NCBI RefSeq assembly: GCF_004684345.1
Contig: NZ_CP038469.1
Coordinates: 2,108,001 to 2,172,000, forward strand
From: Citrobacter tructae
GTDB lineage: Bacteria > Pseudomonadota > Gammaproteobacteria > Enterobacterales > Enterobacteriaceae
Length of the DNA: 64,000 nucleotides
Reading direction: 5' to 3'
A model generated the notes under the pieces. The model made no database searches. It was not told the DNA's origin and saw only the letters and a program-made list of their open reading frames with translations. Shown here one piece after another: positions 8,069-15,487 of this stretch (within the stretch, counting starts at the first letter, position 1; each line of letters starts with the position of its first letter). A program made the position numbers and the translations under genes.

Positions 8069-8923
8069 ATGTCCGTACAAAATATTGTCAATATTAACGA
8101 ATCCAACCTGCAGCAGACCCTTGAACTGTCGATGACCACGCCGGTCCTGTTCTATTTCTGGTCTGAACGCAGCCAGCATTGCCAGCAACTGACGCCAGTG
8201 CTGGAAAGCCTGGTCGCCCAGTACAACGGTCAGTTTATTCTCGCCAAGCTGGACTGTGATGCCGAGCAGATGATCGCCTCGCAGTTTGGCCTGCGTGCCA
8301 TCCCAACAGTGTATCTGTTCCAGAACGGTCAGCCGGTGGACGGATTCCAGGGCCCGCAGCCGGAAGAGGTAATTCGCGCACTGCTGGATAAAGTGTTGCC
8401 AAGCGAAGAGGAGCTGAAAGCGCGTCAGGCGATCGAGTTCATCGAAGCGGGTAATCACGCCGACGCGCTGCCGCTGCTGAAAGAAGCCTGGCAGATTTCC
8501 AATCAGAGCAGCGAAATCGGCCTGCTGCTGGCAGAAACGCAAATCGCTCTTAACCGCTCCGAGGATGCCGAAGCGGTGCTGAAAACCATTCCGTTGCAGG
8601 ATCAGGACACACGCTATCAGGGTCTGGTCGCACAGATCGAACTGCTGAAGCAGGCGGCGGATACGCCGGAAATTCAGCTGTTGCAGAAACAGGTGGCAGA
8701 AAACCCGCAGGACGCCGCACTGGCTACCCAACTAGCGATCCAGCTGCATCAAGTCGGACGTAACGAAGAGGCGCTGGAGCTACTGTTCAGCCACCTGAGA
8801 AAAGATCTTGCCGCCGCTGACGGCCAGGCGCGTAAGACCTTCCAGGAGATCCTCGCCGCACTGGGAACCGGTGATGCGCTGGCCTCCAAATACCGTCGTC
8901 AACTATACGCACTGCTGTACTAA
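8069..8923 (+). CDS. cnoX: Chaperedoxin CnoX (YbbN)
   Basis: The 284-aa cytoplasmic protein combines a thioredoxin-like domain (1-110) with a C-terminal TPR-like region. The usual CxxC is replaced by Ser35-Gln-His-Cys38, and Cys63 is present, as in E. coli CnoX. The E. coli protein lacks normal disulfide reductase activity and acts as a holdase and redox protector handing clients to GroEL and DnaK. It follows ybbO by 59 bp. A REP-type repeat follows the gene. Confidence 0.95.
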   Translation: MSVQNIVNINESNLQQTLELSMTTPVLFYFWSERSQHCQQLTPVLESLVAQYNGQFILAKLDCDAEQMIASQFGLRAIPTVYLFQNGQPVDGFQGPQPEEVIRALLDKVLPSEEELKARQAIEFIEAGNHADALPLLKEAWQISNQSSEIGLLLAETQIALNRSEDAEAVLKTIPLQDQDTRYQGLVAQIELLKQAADTPEIQLLQKQVAENPQDAALATQLAIQLHQVGRNEEALELLFSHLRKDLAAADGQARKTFQEILAALGTGDALASKYRRQLYALLY

Positions 8924-8936
8924 CCCGCTGCATTTT

Positions 8937-8963
8937 GCCCGATGGCGCTGGCGCTTATCGGGC
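8937..8963. repeat. REP (repetitive extragenic palindromic) element
   Basis: GCCCGAT and ATCGGGC form an imperfect palindrome of 27 bp in the typical form of enterobacterial REP units. It lies between the convergent genes cnoX and fetB and may act as an mRNA end stabiliser. Confidence 0.75.
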
Positions 8964-8988
8964 CCACAAAAACGCATTCGGCATTACA

Positions 8989-9768
8989 TCACGGTTTCTC
9001 TAATGGCGTCACCACCAGTTGGTGGCGCGTATTATAGAATTTCCGATAGGTTAAATAGCAGGCAATGATGGTCGACAGGCTGGCTGTAGAAAGCAGCATG
9101 AAGGTCACCATAATCTGATATTTAATCGCTTTTACCGGATCGATACCGGCAAAGATTAACCCTGACATCATCCCCGGCAAGCTCACCAACCCGACGGTTT
9201 TCGCAGAATCAATGGTCGGGATCAGTGACGCTCGAATGCTGTCGCGGATCAGCGGCGCAGAGGCAATTTTTGGCGTGGCCCCGAGGCTCAACTTTTCCTG
9301 AATTTGCTGCTGCTCGCTGTTAAACCGCTGACCCAGGTTGTTGTAACACAACCCCACAGCCACCATCGCATTGCCCGCAATCATGCCGGAAATGGGGATC
9401 ACCTGCATCGGCGTAAACTCAATGGAGCCTGACAGCACCAGTACCGTCAGCGTCAGTCCAGCCCCTGTCGTGATCGCAATAAACGATGAAATAAAGGCTT
9501 TGCCGATATATTTACTGCGTTTTTGCGCGTTATAGGCGGCGTTAAAACAGATAAACAGCACCATCAATAAGGTCAGAATGCTGTGGTTCACGCCAAAGAT
9601 ATATTTCAGTACGTAGCCGACGATAATAAGCTGGATCACCGCTCGACAAACGCTCCAGAGAATATCTTTTTCCAGTGCCAGTTTTTCTTTGTGGCTAATC
9701 AGGATCGCCACCACCACCAGCATCATCGCTAATGCCAGGGACTCATTGGTAATATTATGCTCGTTCAT
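8989..9768 (-). CDS. fetB: Iron exporter permease FetB
   Basis: This UPF0014-family inner membrane protein of 259 aa has about seven hydrophobic segments. With the ATPase FetA it forms an exporter that raises resistance to oxidative stress by lowering cellular iron in E. coli. Conserved stretches include GMIAGNAMVAVGLCYNN and LVSLPGMMSGLIFAGIDP. An in-frame ATG lies at 9837, but the ATG at 9768 gives the recalled E. coli N-terminus (MNEHNITNESLAL) and a 14-nt overlap with fetA, typical of this pair. Confidence 0.93.
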   Translation of the reverse strand: MNEHNITNESLALAMMLVVVAILISHKEKLALEKDILWSVCRAVIQLIIVGYVLKYIFGVNHSILTLLMVLFICFNAAYNAQKRSKYIGKAFISSFIAITTGAGLTLTVLVLSGSIEFTPMQVIPISGMIAGNAMVAVGLCYNNLGQRFNSEQQQIQEKLSLGATPKIASAPLIRDSIRASLIPTIDSAKTVGLVSLPGMMSGLIFAGIDPVKAIKYQIMVTFMLLSTASLSTIIACYLTYRKFYNTRHQLVVTPLEKP

Positions 9769-10432
9769 TGCGTGCTTCCTGCATTTCTCCGGCATGCGGC
9801 TGAAGGGTAATGACATTATCCGCATGATTAATTTCATCTTTGTCGTGCGTTACCCACAGCACCGCAATATTTTTCTCGCGGACGTAGCAATGAATCAGCT
9901 CGTTCACATTTCGCTTATTGGTTTCATCCAGCGCACTGGTAATTTCATCGAGCAGCAGGATTTTGGGCAGAAACTGTAAATTACGAATTAGCGAGACGCG
10001 CTGCTTTTCACCGCCGGACAGCTCATTGATGCTTTTGTTGAGGAGGGACTCCGGCAACTCAAAACGGGCCAGGTCTGCAAGAAACGCATCCGGCGCTGGA
10101 CGTTTATTGCGGATTTGCCACGGGAAAACAAGGTTATCGTAGACAGTATCGCCAAACAAAGCGGGGGTTTGCGCGCAATAAGAGACCTGCTGGCGATACG
10201 TTTCAGGTTTGAGGGTGGCTATCTCCTTGCCCTCAAACAGAACCTCACCGGTACTCGGGCTAATGAGCGACGCCACAATCTTCAGCAGCGTGCTTTTACC
10301 GCAGCCGGACTGACCTGTTATTAGCTTAAATTCCCCGGCATGGAGATTAAAACAGATGTTATTGAGAATCTTCGTGGTGCCCGCCTGCCAGCCGACATTT
10401 TTTAACTGAAGCAGAATGCTGCTTTCTTCCAT
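9755..10432 (-). CDS. fetA: Iron exporter ATPase FetA
   Basis: The 225-aa ABC ATPase has Walker A GQSGCGKST (about 40-48), signature LSGGEKQR and Walker B ILLLDEITSALD. The glutamate-isoleucine in the Walker B region instead of DEP is typical of this family. It partners FetB in iron export. A TATAAT on the minus strand at 10484-10489 is a good -10 candidate for this operon, which faces away from qmcA. Confidence 0.93.
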   Translation of the reverse strand: MEESSILLQLKNVGWQAGTTKILNNICFNLHAGEFKLITGQSGCGKSTLLKIVASLISPSTGEVLFEGKEIATLKPETYRQQVSYCAQTPALFGDTVYDNLVFPWQIRNKRPAPDAFLADLARFELPESLLNKSINELSGGEKQRVSLIRNLQFLPKILLLDEITSALDETNKRNVNELIHCYVREKNIAVLWVTHDKDEINHADNVITLQPHAGEMQEARNERA

Positions 10433-10483
10433 TACCTGTGCCTTTTTTACATCTTTCGTGCAGACAGTCTATGCCTGTAATTT

Positions 10484-10489
10484 ATTATA
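10484..10489 (-). promoter_or_regulatory. Candidate -10 box of fetAB
   Basis: Perfect TATAAT on the minus strand, 52 bp upstream of the fetA start. No convincing -35 is visible at 17 bp, which would fit an activator-dependent promoter. Confidence 0.45.
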
Positions 10490-10566
10490 GGGGAGCCCAC
10501 CTTGATTAATCGGGTATAATTTGACTAATGAGGCAGTAAAGGACAGCACAACAGGAGGTTTTATCG

Positions 10567-11484
10567 ATGCTCATTTTCATCCCCATTCTCATTTTTGTCG
10601 CGCTGGTGATCGTCGGCGCAGGCGTTAAAATCGTCCCGCAGGGATACCAATGGACGGTGGAGCGCTTTGGCCGTTACACCAAAACCCTGCAACCAGGCTT
10701 GAGTCTCGTGGTGCCATTCATGGACAGGATTGGTCGTAAGATCAACATGATGGAGCAGGTTCTCGATATCCCGTCGCAGGAAGTCATCTCCAAAGATAAC
10801 GCTAACGTGTCCATCGATGCGGTGTGCTTTATTCAGGTGATCGACGCACCAAAAGCAGCGTATGAAGTCAGCAATCTGGAGCTGGCGATCATCAACCTGA
10901 CCATGACAAATATCCGTACCGTTCTCGGCTCTATGGAACTCGATGAAATGCTCTCCCAGCGCGACAACATCAATACGCGTTTGCTGCATATCGTTGATGA
11001 GGCCACCAACCCGTGGGGCATCAAAATTACCCGTATTGAGATCCGCGATGTGCGCCCACCGGCCGAACTCATCGACGCCATGAACGCCCAGATGAAAGCG
11101 GAACGTACCAAGCGCGCCTATATTCTTGAAGCCGAAGGGATCCGCCAGGCCGAGATCGTCAAAGCCGAAGGTGAGAAGCAATCGAAAATTCTGAAAGCAG
11201 AAGGTGAACGCCAGTCCGCGTTCTTGCAGGCCGAAGCGCGCGAACGTTCCGCCGAAGCCGAAGCCCGCGCAACGCAGATGGTTTCCGAGGCCATTGCCGC
11301 TGGGGACATTCAGGCCGTGAACTACTTCGTGGCGCAGAAATACACCGAAGCGCTGCAACACATCGGTTCGTCGAATAACAGCAAAGTGGTGATGATGCCG
11401 CTGGATGCCAGCAGCCTGATGGGCTCCATTGCCGGGATAGCAGAACTGGTTAAGGACAGCGCCAACGAGCGGAAAAAATCATGA
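10567..11484 (+). CDS. qmcA: SPFH/stomatin-like membrane protein QmcA
   Basis: The 305-aa SPFH (band 7) protein has one N-terminal TM anchor (LIFIPILIFVALVIVGAGV), the SPFH domain (about 25-180) and a long coiled coil rich in Ala-Glu-Lys-Arg (about 180-260) with repeated EAEGIRQAE and KAEGEKQ units. In E. coli QmcA is linked to the membrane protease system of FtsH-HflKC and forms membrane microdomains. The stop codon overlaps the start of ybbJ (ATGA), the standard SPFH/NfeD pairing. AGGAGG precedes the start. Confidence 0.95.
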   Translation: MLIFIPILIFVALVIVGAGVKIVPQGYQWTVERFGRYTKTLQPGLSLVVPFMDRIGRKINMMEQVLDIPSQEVISKDNANVSIDAVCFIQVIDAPKAAYEVSNLELAIINLTMTNIRTVLGSMELDEMLSQRDNINTRLLHIVDEATNPWGIKITRIEIRDVRPPAELIDAMNAQMKAERTKRAYILEAEGIRQAEIVKAEGEKQSKILKAEGERQSAFLQAEARERSAEAEARATQMVSEAIAAGDIQAVNYFVAQKYTEALQHIGSSNNSKVVMMPLDASSLMGSIAGIAELVKDSANERKKS

Positions 11485-11939
11485 TTGCGATGATTCTGGT
11501 GCACCCGCACATCTTCTGGCTTAGCCTCGGCGGTTTGCTACTCGCCGCCGAGATGCTGGGCGGTAACGGCTACCTGCTGTGGAGCGGTGTGGCGGCGGTC
11601 ATCACCGGCCTGGTGGTCTGGCTATTACCGCTCGACTGGGCGTGGCAGGGCGCGATGTTCGCCGTACTCACCCTGCTGGCAGCCTGGCTATGGTGGAAGT
11701 GGCTGGCAAGGCGCGTGCAGGAACAAAAACCGGCCGACAGCCATCTTAATCAGCGCGGGCAGCAATTGGTCGGCCGCCGGTTTGTACTGGAGACGGCGCT
11801 GGTTAACGGGCGCGGACATATGCGCGTCGGTGACAGTTCCTGGCCGGTCAGCGCACGTGAGGATTTAAGCGCCGGAACACACGTTGAGGTGATTGCCGTT
11901 GAAGGCATAACTTTGGTGATTAAAGCAGTATCACAATAA
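11481..11939 (+). CDS. ybbJ: NfeD-like membrane protein YbbJ
   Basis: The 152-aa product has three closely packed N-terminal hydrophobic segments and a soluble OB-fold-like C-terminal domain (about 85-150), with the typical run GQQLVGRRFVLETALVNGRG. NfeD-family proteins are partners of SPFH proteins; the 4-nt overlap with qmcA fits a complex. Molecular role unknown. Confidence 0.92.
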   Translation: MIAMILVHPHIFWLSLGGLLLAAEMLGGNGYLLWSGVAAVITGLVVWLLPLDWAWQGAMFAVLTLLAAWLWWKWLARRVQEQKPADSHLNQRGQQLVGRRFVLETALVNGRGHMRVGDSSWPVSAREDLSAGTHVEVIAVEGITLVIKAVSQ

Positions 11940-11959
11940 AACAGACAGGAAAAAAGATT

Positions 11960-14104
11960 ATGGTCAGGAAGACATCCCTCGCCTTTGCCGTGTGTACATT
12001 GCTGGCGGGTGCTCCGCAGGCATTCGCTTCTTTCGATATGGAAGATTGCAAATGGAGCGATGAAAGCTGTCTGCTAAAAGGCATCCCGGTACTCAGCCCG
12101 GAAAACGATTCCCGCGATAATCTGCTGCGACTGTTAAGCCAGGAGAAATCATTCGCCCTGCCGGTGCAGTCACTGCCTGCGGACCTTACCCGCTCCCGCG
12201 ATTACTATTTTGCTTATCACCCACAGTGGGACGAAATCACGCCGCCAGCCGCCGCGACAGTGGAGCAACGTGCAGATGATACGCTTGCCCGCCAGATGGC
12301 CGAGTTGCAGATCGCCGCCGGAGAGATAACCACTGACGACGCAGAGCATGAGAATCGTCATGTGTCGAATAATACGGCGAGCGTCAGCCAGTTCTTTGCC
12401 GCGCTGTTGGCTGATACCACGTTGACGGTTGAACAACGCCAGGCGTTATCCCGGGCGCGTCTGGGGCTGTTGTCAGGCGCAACCGCTGAGCAAATAGTGT
12501 CCTCTCTTACCACAATCCCAGCCGATTCATCCGCCCAACAGTACAAAACCTATCTGATCGCCGCCGCCCGTTTCTATGAAGGCGACTACGCCAACGCACA
12601 ACAAAATTTCACGCAGCTTGCCACAAGCGACCGCCCGTGGCTGGCAGAGACCGCGCAATACATGCTGATGCGCACAGCGCTGAACAAGAGCAGTCAGAAC
12701 AGCGTTGGCGAATACGGCGATTTTGATAGCGCAAAAATAAACCGCCAGGATGCCAGCCAGGCACAGACCCAGACACAAGCCTATCTGCAACGCTTCCCGC
12801 AGGGGCTTTACGCCGACTCCGCACGCGGCATGTTGCGCCGTATCAACTGGTATCTGCAAGCGTGGCCGCCGCTGGCAGGGCTGTATGAGCAGGCTTTTCA
12901 GCAGACAACCGACGCACAACAACTGCGCAAGACGGTCATCGAATACGATAATGTCTTTGGCATGCAGTTCCTGGAGCAATCCGCAGTTGAGACCTTCCCG
13001 GATGCCCCGCTCATCAGCTATATCGAACTTCTGCGCGCGCTGCGTCTGAATAACGATAACAAACCAACGCTGACGCAGGCCCAACTTGATGCCAACAAAG
13101 CGGTGTTTGAAAAGGGCGGAAAACTGCCGCTGTGGCGCGATCTGCAGCTAAATCTGTGGATGGCGACGGGTAACTACGCGGCCATTGTGCAAGCCGTAAC
13201 TCCCGCACAAAAACTACCCGCACACGATATTCTCGCTTTCGGTGAGCAGGTGCTGTACGGCGAAGCGCTGATGGGGCAACAGCAGTGGCCCGCCGCGCGC
13301 ACGTTCTGGCAGCAACTGCTGAAACTGAGCCAGGATCCCGAACAGCAGCAGTATGTGCAGGCCAAGCTGGCGGCAACGCTAGTCTACAGCGGCGACGTTG
13401 CTGCCATTTTCGCGCCGGACAGCGCGGTGACTAACCTGCGTTTTCGCTCGCAAGTGCTGAAAGCGCAGGCAACCCCGGAACTGCTGCGTCAGCAGGCCAC
13501 TCAAGGCCCAAACAACGAAGAGCGCACCATCGCCCTGCATACATTGCTGGTACGCGATCTCACCGAGAACCGTTTTACTGACTGGCTGAATGACAGAAAA
13601 CTGGCCAGCACCATCACGCCACCGGTCATTAGCGAGTCGTTTGCTGACGTTAATCTGAGCACCTTTGACTGGAATGGCGATGCCGCTCAAGCCGGTTACA
13701 CCTGCCGCAGCCTCGATGAAACGGTCACGGTGTTAAGCAAAAAAGCGGATGATGCCCACGCACTGAACTGTCTGGGTGAATTCTTCCGCACTTCACAAAC
13801 CCATGTTGATTTATGGACGGACAGCGCCGGTAACGACGTGCTGGCATCAGCAATCTCTCGCAAGGAACCCTTCGGTCAGTTCGACCGCCAGAGTTATTAC
13901 CAGCAGGTGATCGCCTCACCCAAAGCAGAAGTCGAGGATAAGAGTTTTGCGCTGTACCGGGCCATCATGTGCTACGCGCCTTCGGGTTCGAACGAATGCG
14001 GCGGTGAAGAGGTGGATAAGTCGCAGCGTAAAAGCTGGTATACACAGTTGAAGTCGCAGTATCCGGGAAGCCCGTGGGCGCAAAAACTCAAATACTACTG
14101 GTAA
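11960..14104 (+). CDS. Exported TPR-like protein of unknown function
   Basis: I do not recognise a characterised homologue. The 714-aa product begins with a signal peptide cleaved after AFA (about residue 23). The mature part is predominantly helical with repeated Ala/Leu-rich tracts such as YKTYLIAAARFYEGDYANA and TPR-like spacing. The C-terminal LKSQYPGSPWAQKLKYYW recalls the last repeats of BamD/YfiO-like proteins. Six cysteines in the mature part (two near residues 30 and 37, four in the C-terminal fifth) suit periplasmic disulfides. It starts 20 bp after ybbJ and overlaps the next gene by 31 nt, so the two probably work together in the envelope. E. coli K-12 has no such gene at this site as far as I recall. 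Confidence 0.75.
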   Translation: MVRKTSLAFAVCTLLAGAPQAFASFDMEDCKWSDESCLLKGIPVLSPENDSRDNLLRLLSQEKSFALPVQSLPADLTRSRDYYFAYHPQWDEITPPAAATVEQRADDTLARQMAELQIAAGEITTDDAEHENRHVSNNTASVSQFFAALLADTTLTVEQRQALSRARLGLLSGATAEQIVSSLTTIPADSSAQQYKTYLIAAARFYEGDYANAQQNFTQLATSDRPWLAETAQYMLMRTALNKSSQNSVGEYGDFDSAKINRQDASQAQTQTQAYLQRFPQGLYADSARGMLRRINWYLQAWPPLAGLYEQAFQQTTDAQQLRKTVIEYDNVFGMQFLEQSAVETFPDAPLISYIELLRALRLNNDNKPTLTQAQLDANKAVFEKGGKLPLWRDLQLNLWMATGNYAAIVQAVTPAQKLPAHDILAFGEQVLYGEALMGQQQWPAARTFWQQLLKLSQDPEQQQYVQAKLAATLVYSGDVAAIFAPDSAVTNLRFRSQVLKAQATPELLRQQATQGPNNEERTIALHTLLVRDLTENRFTDWLNDRKLASTITPPVISESFADVNLSTFDWNGDAAQAGYTCRSLDETVTVLSKKADDAHALNCLGEFFRTSQTHVDLWTDSAGNDVLASAISRKEPFGQFDRQSYYQQVIASPKAEVEDKSFALYRAIMCYAPSGSNECGGEEVDKSQRKSWYTQLKSQYPGSPWAQKLKYYW

Positions 14105-14790
14105 TCGCGCTGCTGGCCGCACAGGCTCAGGCCACAGAGACAGTCACGGCCCGCGAACATCCGGCTTTTTGGTTATGGTCTGGGGTGAAGGCCAGCGACG
14201 AACTGCGTGATGCGCAGACGGTCTACCTGCATCAGGGCGAAGTCCTGACCCGCTCGGGAAAGGTGGTTTTTCAGCGTCTCGGTCTGCCGGTTAGCCATCT
14301 GACCTTTCCGTCAATCTGGCTGACCGTGAGGTTTACCACGCTCGACGTGCCGGAAGCGATCCCGGCACGCATCATACGGTTGATGCAACGTTGGCAAGCG
14401 GCTGGCAATCACGTAGTCGGCCTGCAGGTTGATTTTGACGCCGCAACTCACCAGCTCGCCGATTACGCCCGTTTTCTACAACAGCTGCGCCAACAACTGC
14501 CGTCAGAGTACGCCCTTGGGGTGACCGGACTGCTGGACTGGGCTAAGACCGGCGATGTCGCCACGCTGAACGCGTTACCGGTTGATGAACTGGTGGTGCA
14601 GAGCTATCAGGGTCGTCACACGGTCGCCAACTATCAGGAGTATCTGCCCGCACTCACCCGATTACGCATTCCGTTTAAGCTCGGGCTGGTACAACACGGG
14701 AGCCGGGATGTGCAGGCTGAAGCGCAACTGAAGAAGTCAGCGTGGTATCGCGGTACGGTGGTCTTTATGCTGCAACCACCTCGCGGCTAG
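14074..14790 (+). CDS. DUF3142-type exported protein
   Basis: The 238-aa product starts from GTG at 14074 inside the end of the preceding gene and begins with a short signal peptide (QILLVIALLAAQAQA). The remainder looks like an alpha/beta barrel: VGLQVDFDAATHQLADYARF, YALGVTGLLDW and DELVVQSYQGRHTV resemble the strand ends of glycoside-hydrolase-like barrels, with acidic residues at strand tips. The family is listed as DUF3142 as I recall. Function is unknown; a polysaccharide-related role is speculation. Its coding end overlaps cueR, on the other strand, by 4 nt. An upstream start is unlikely because the signal peptide lies at the GTG. Confidence 0.75.
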   Translation: MGAKTQILLVIALLAAQAQATETVTAREHPAFWLWSGVKASDELRDAQTVYLHQGEVLTRSGKVVFQRLGLPVSHLTFPSIWLTVRFTTLDVPEAIPARIIRLMQRWQAAGNHVVGLQVDFDAATHQLADYARFLQQLRQQLPSEYALGVTGLLDWAKTGDVATLNALPVDELVVQSYQGRHTVANYQEYLPALTRLRIPFKLGLVQHGSRDVQAEAQLKKSAWYRGTVVFMLQPPRG

Positions 14791-15197
14791 GCCTTCGCTT
14801 TGTGGTGGCAGCAGCCGGAGAGATTATCAATAATCGGACATTCGGCGCTATCATCACCAGGGCAACTGTCCGCCAGCGCCAGTAAATGTTGGCGCATAGC
14901 CTGTAGTTCACTAATGTGCCGCTCGATGTCCGCCACCTTTTCTAACGTACGCTTTTTTACATCTGCGCTGTGACGCGCCGGATCGTTAAACAGGTTCACC
15001 AGTTCGCCACACTCTTCGAGATTAAATCCAACCTGCCGCGCCTGGCGCAGCAGCGTCAGTTCATTCAGATGTTGTTGGTTGTATGTGCGATAGCCATTTT
15101 CGCTACGCAGCGGCGGCGTCACTAAGCCTTTTTCTTCATAAAAGCGTATCGCTTTGCTGGTTAAACCGGTTTTTTTCGCAACATCGCTAATATTCAC
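14787..15197 (-). CDS. cueR: Copper-responsive MerR-family regulator CueR
   Basis: The 136-aa MerR-type activator binds Cu(I) and switches on copA and cueO by untwisting promoters with long spacers. It has an N-terminal winged helix (NISDVAKKTGLTSKAIRFYEE), a dimerisation helix and the C-terminal metal loop CPGDDSAEC (the Cys112/Cys120 pair of E. coli), followed by CCHH. The GTG at 15197 has GGGGGA in front and gives the E. coli N-terminus; an ATG 48 nt upstream at 15245 would add a stretch not found in the family. Its target copA lies about 8 kb away, across the heme operon. Confidence 0.95.
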   Translation of the reverse strand: MNISDVAKKTGLTSKAIRFYEEKGLVTPPLRSENGYRTYNQQHLNELTLLRQARQVGFNLEECGELVNLFNDPARHSADVKKRTLEKVADIERHISELQAMRQHLLALADSCPGDDSAECPIIDNLSGCCHHKAKA

Positions 15198-15449
15198 ATT
15201 TCCCCCGCAGATCTTGTTGGTACTGAGCCCCATTATAGCCCACATTGTCCTAATCCTTTACCCGAGAACCCCGCACATTTCCCACCATCAAAGCGATGCA
15301 CAAATCCTTTTAATTCACATTGTTATATTCGATTCACATCACATTTCAGCATTTATCGACCGCTCAAAATTGACTCAAATCAAAAGATGTATTGATTCTA
15401 CACCTTTCATATTGAACAAATGGAAACAATCTTATATACAAACGCGAAT

Positions 15450-15468
15450 GATAATGATGATCATTTAC
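15450..15468 (+). promoter_or_regulatory. Fur box upstream of the heme operon
   Basis: GATAATGATGATCATTTAC matches the 19-bp Fur consensus at 16 positions. It ends about 20 bp before the receptor start codon, so Fur-Fe(II) would repress the whole operon. Confidence 0.88.
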
Positions 15469-15487
15469 ATTCAATAAAGGTTCTCTT

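Noticed and set aside
7922..8731. Open frame of 269 codons opposite ybbO and cnoX
   Set aside because: It spans two real genes and their gap on the wrong strand; no domain seen.
10561..11361. Open frame of 266 codons opposite qmcA
   Set aside because: Antisense to qmcA; the Phe/Leu/Gly-rich product is the complement of the SPFH coiled-coil codons.
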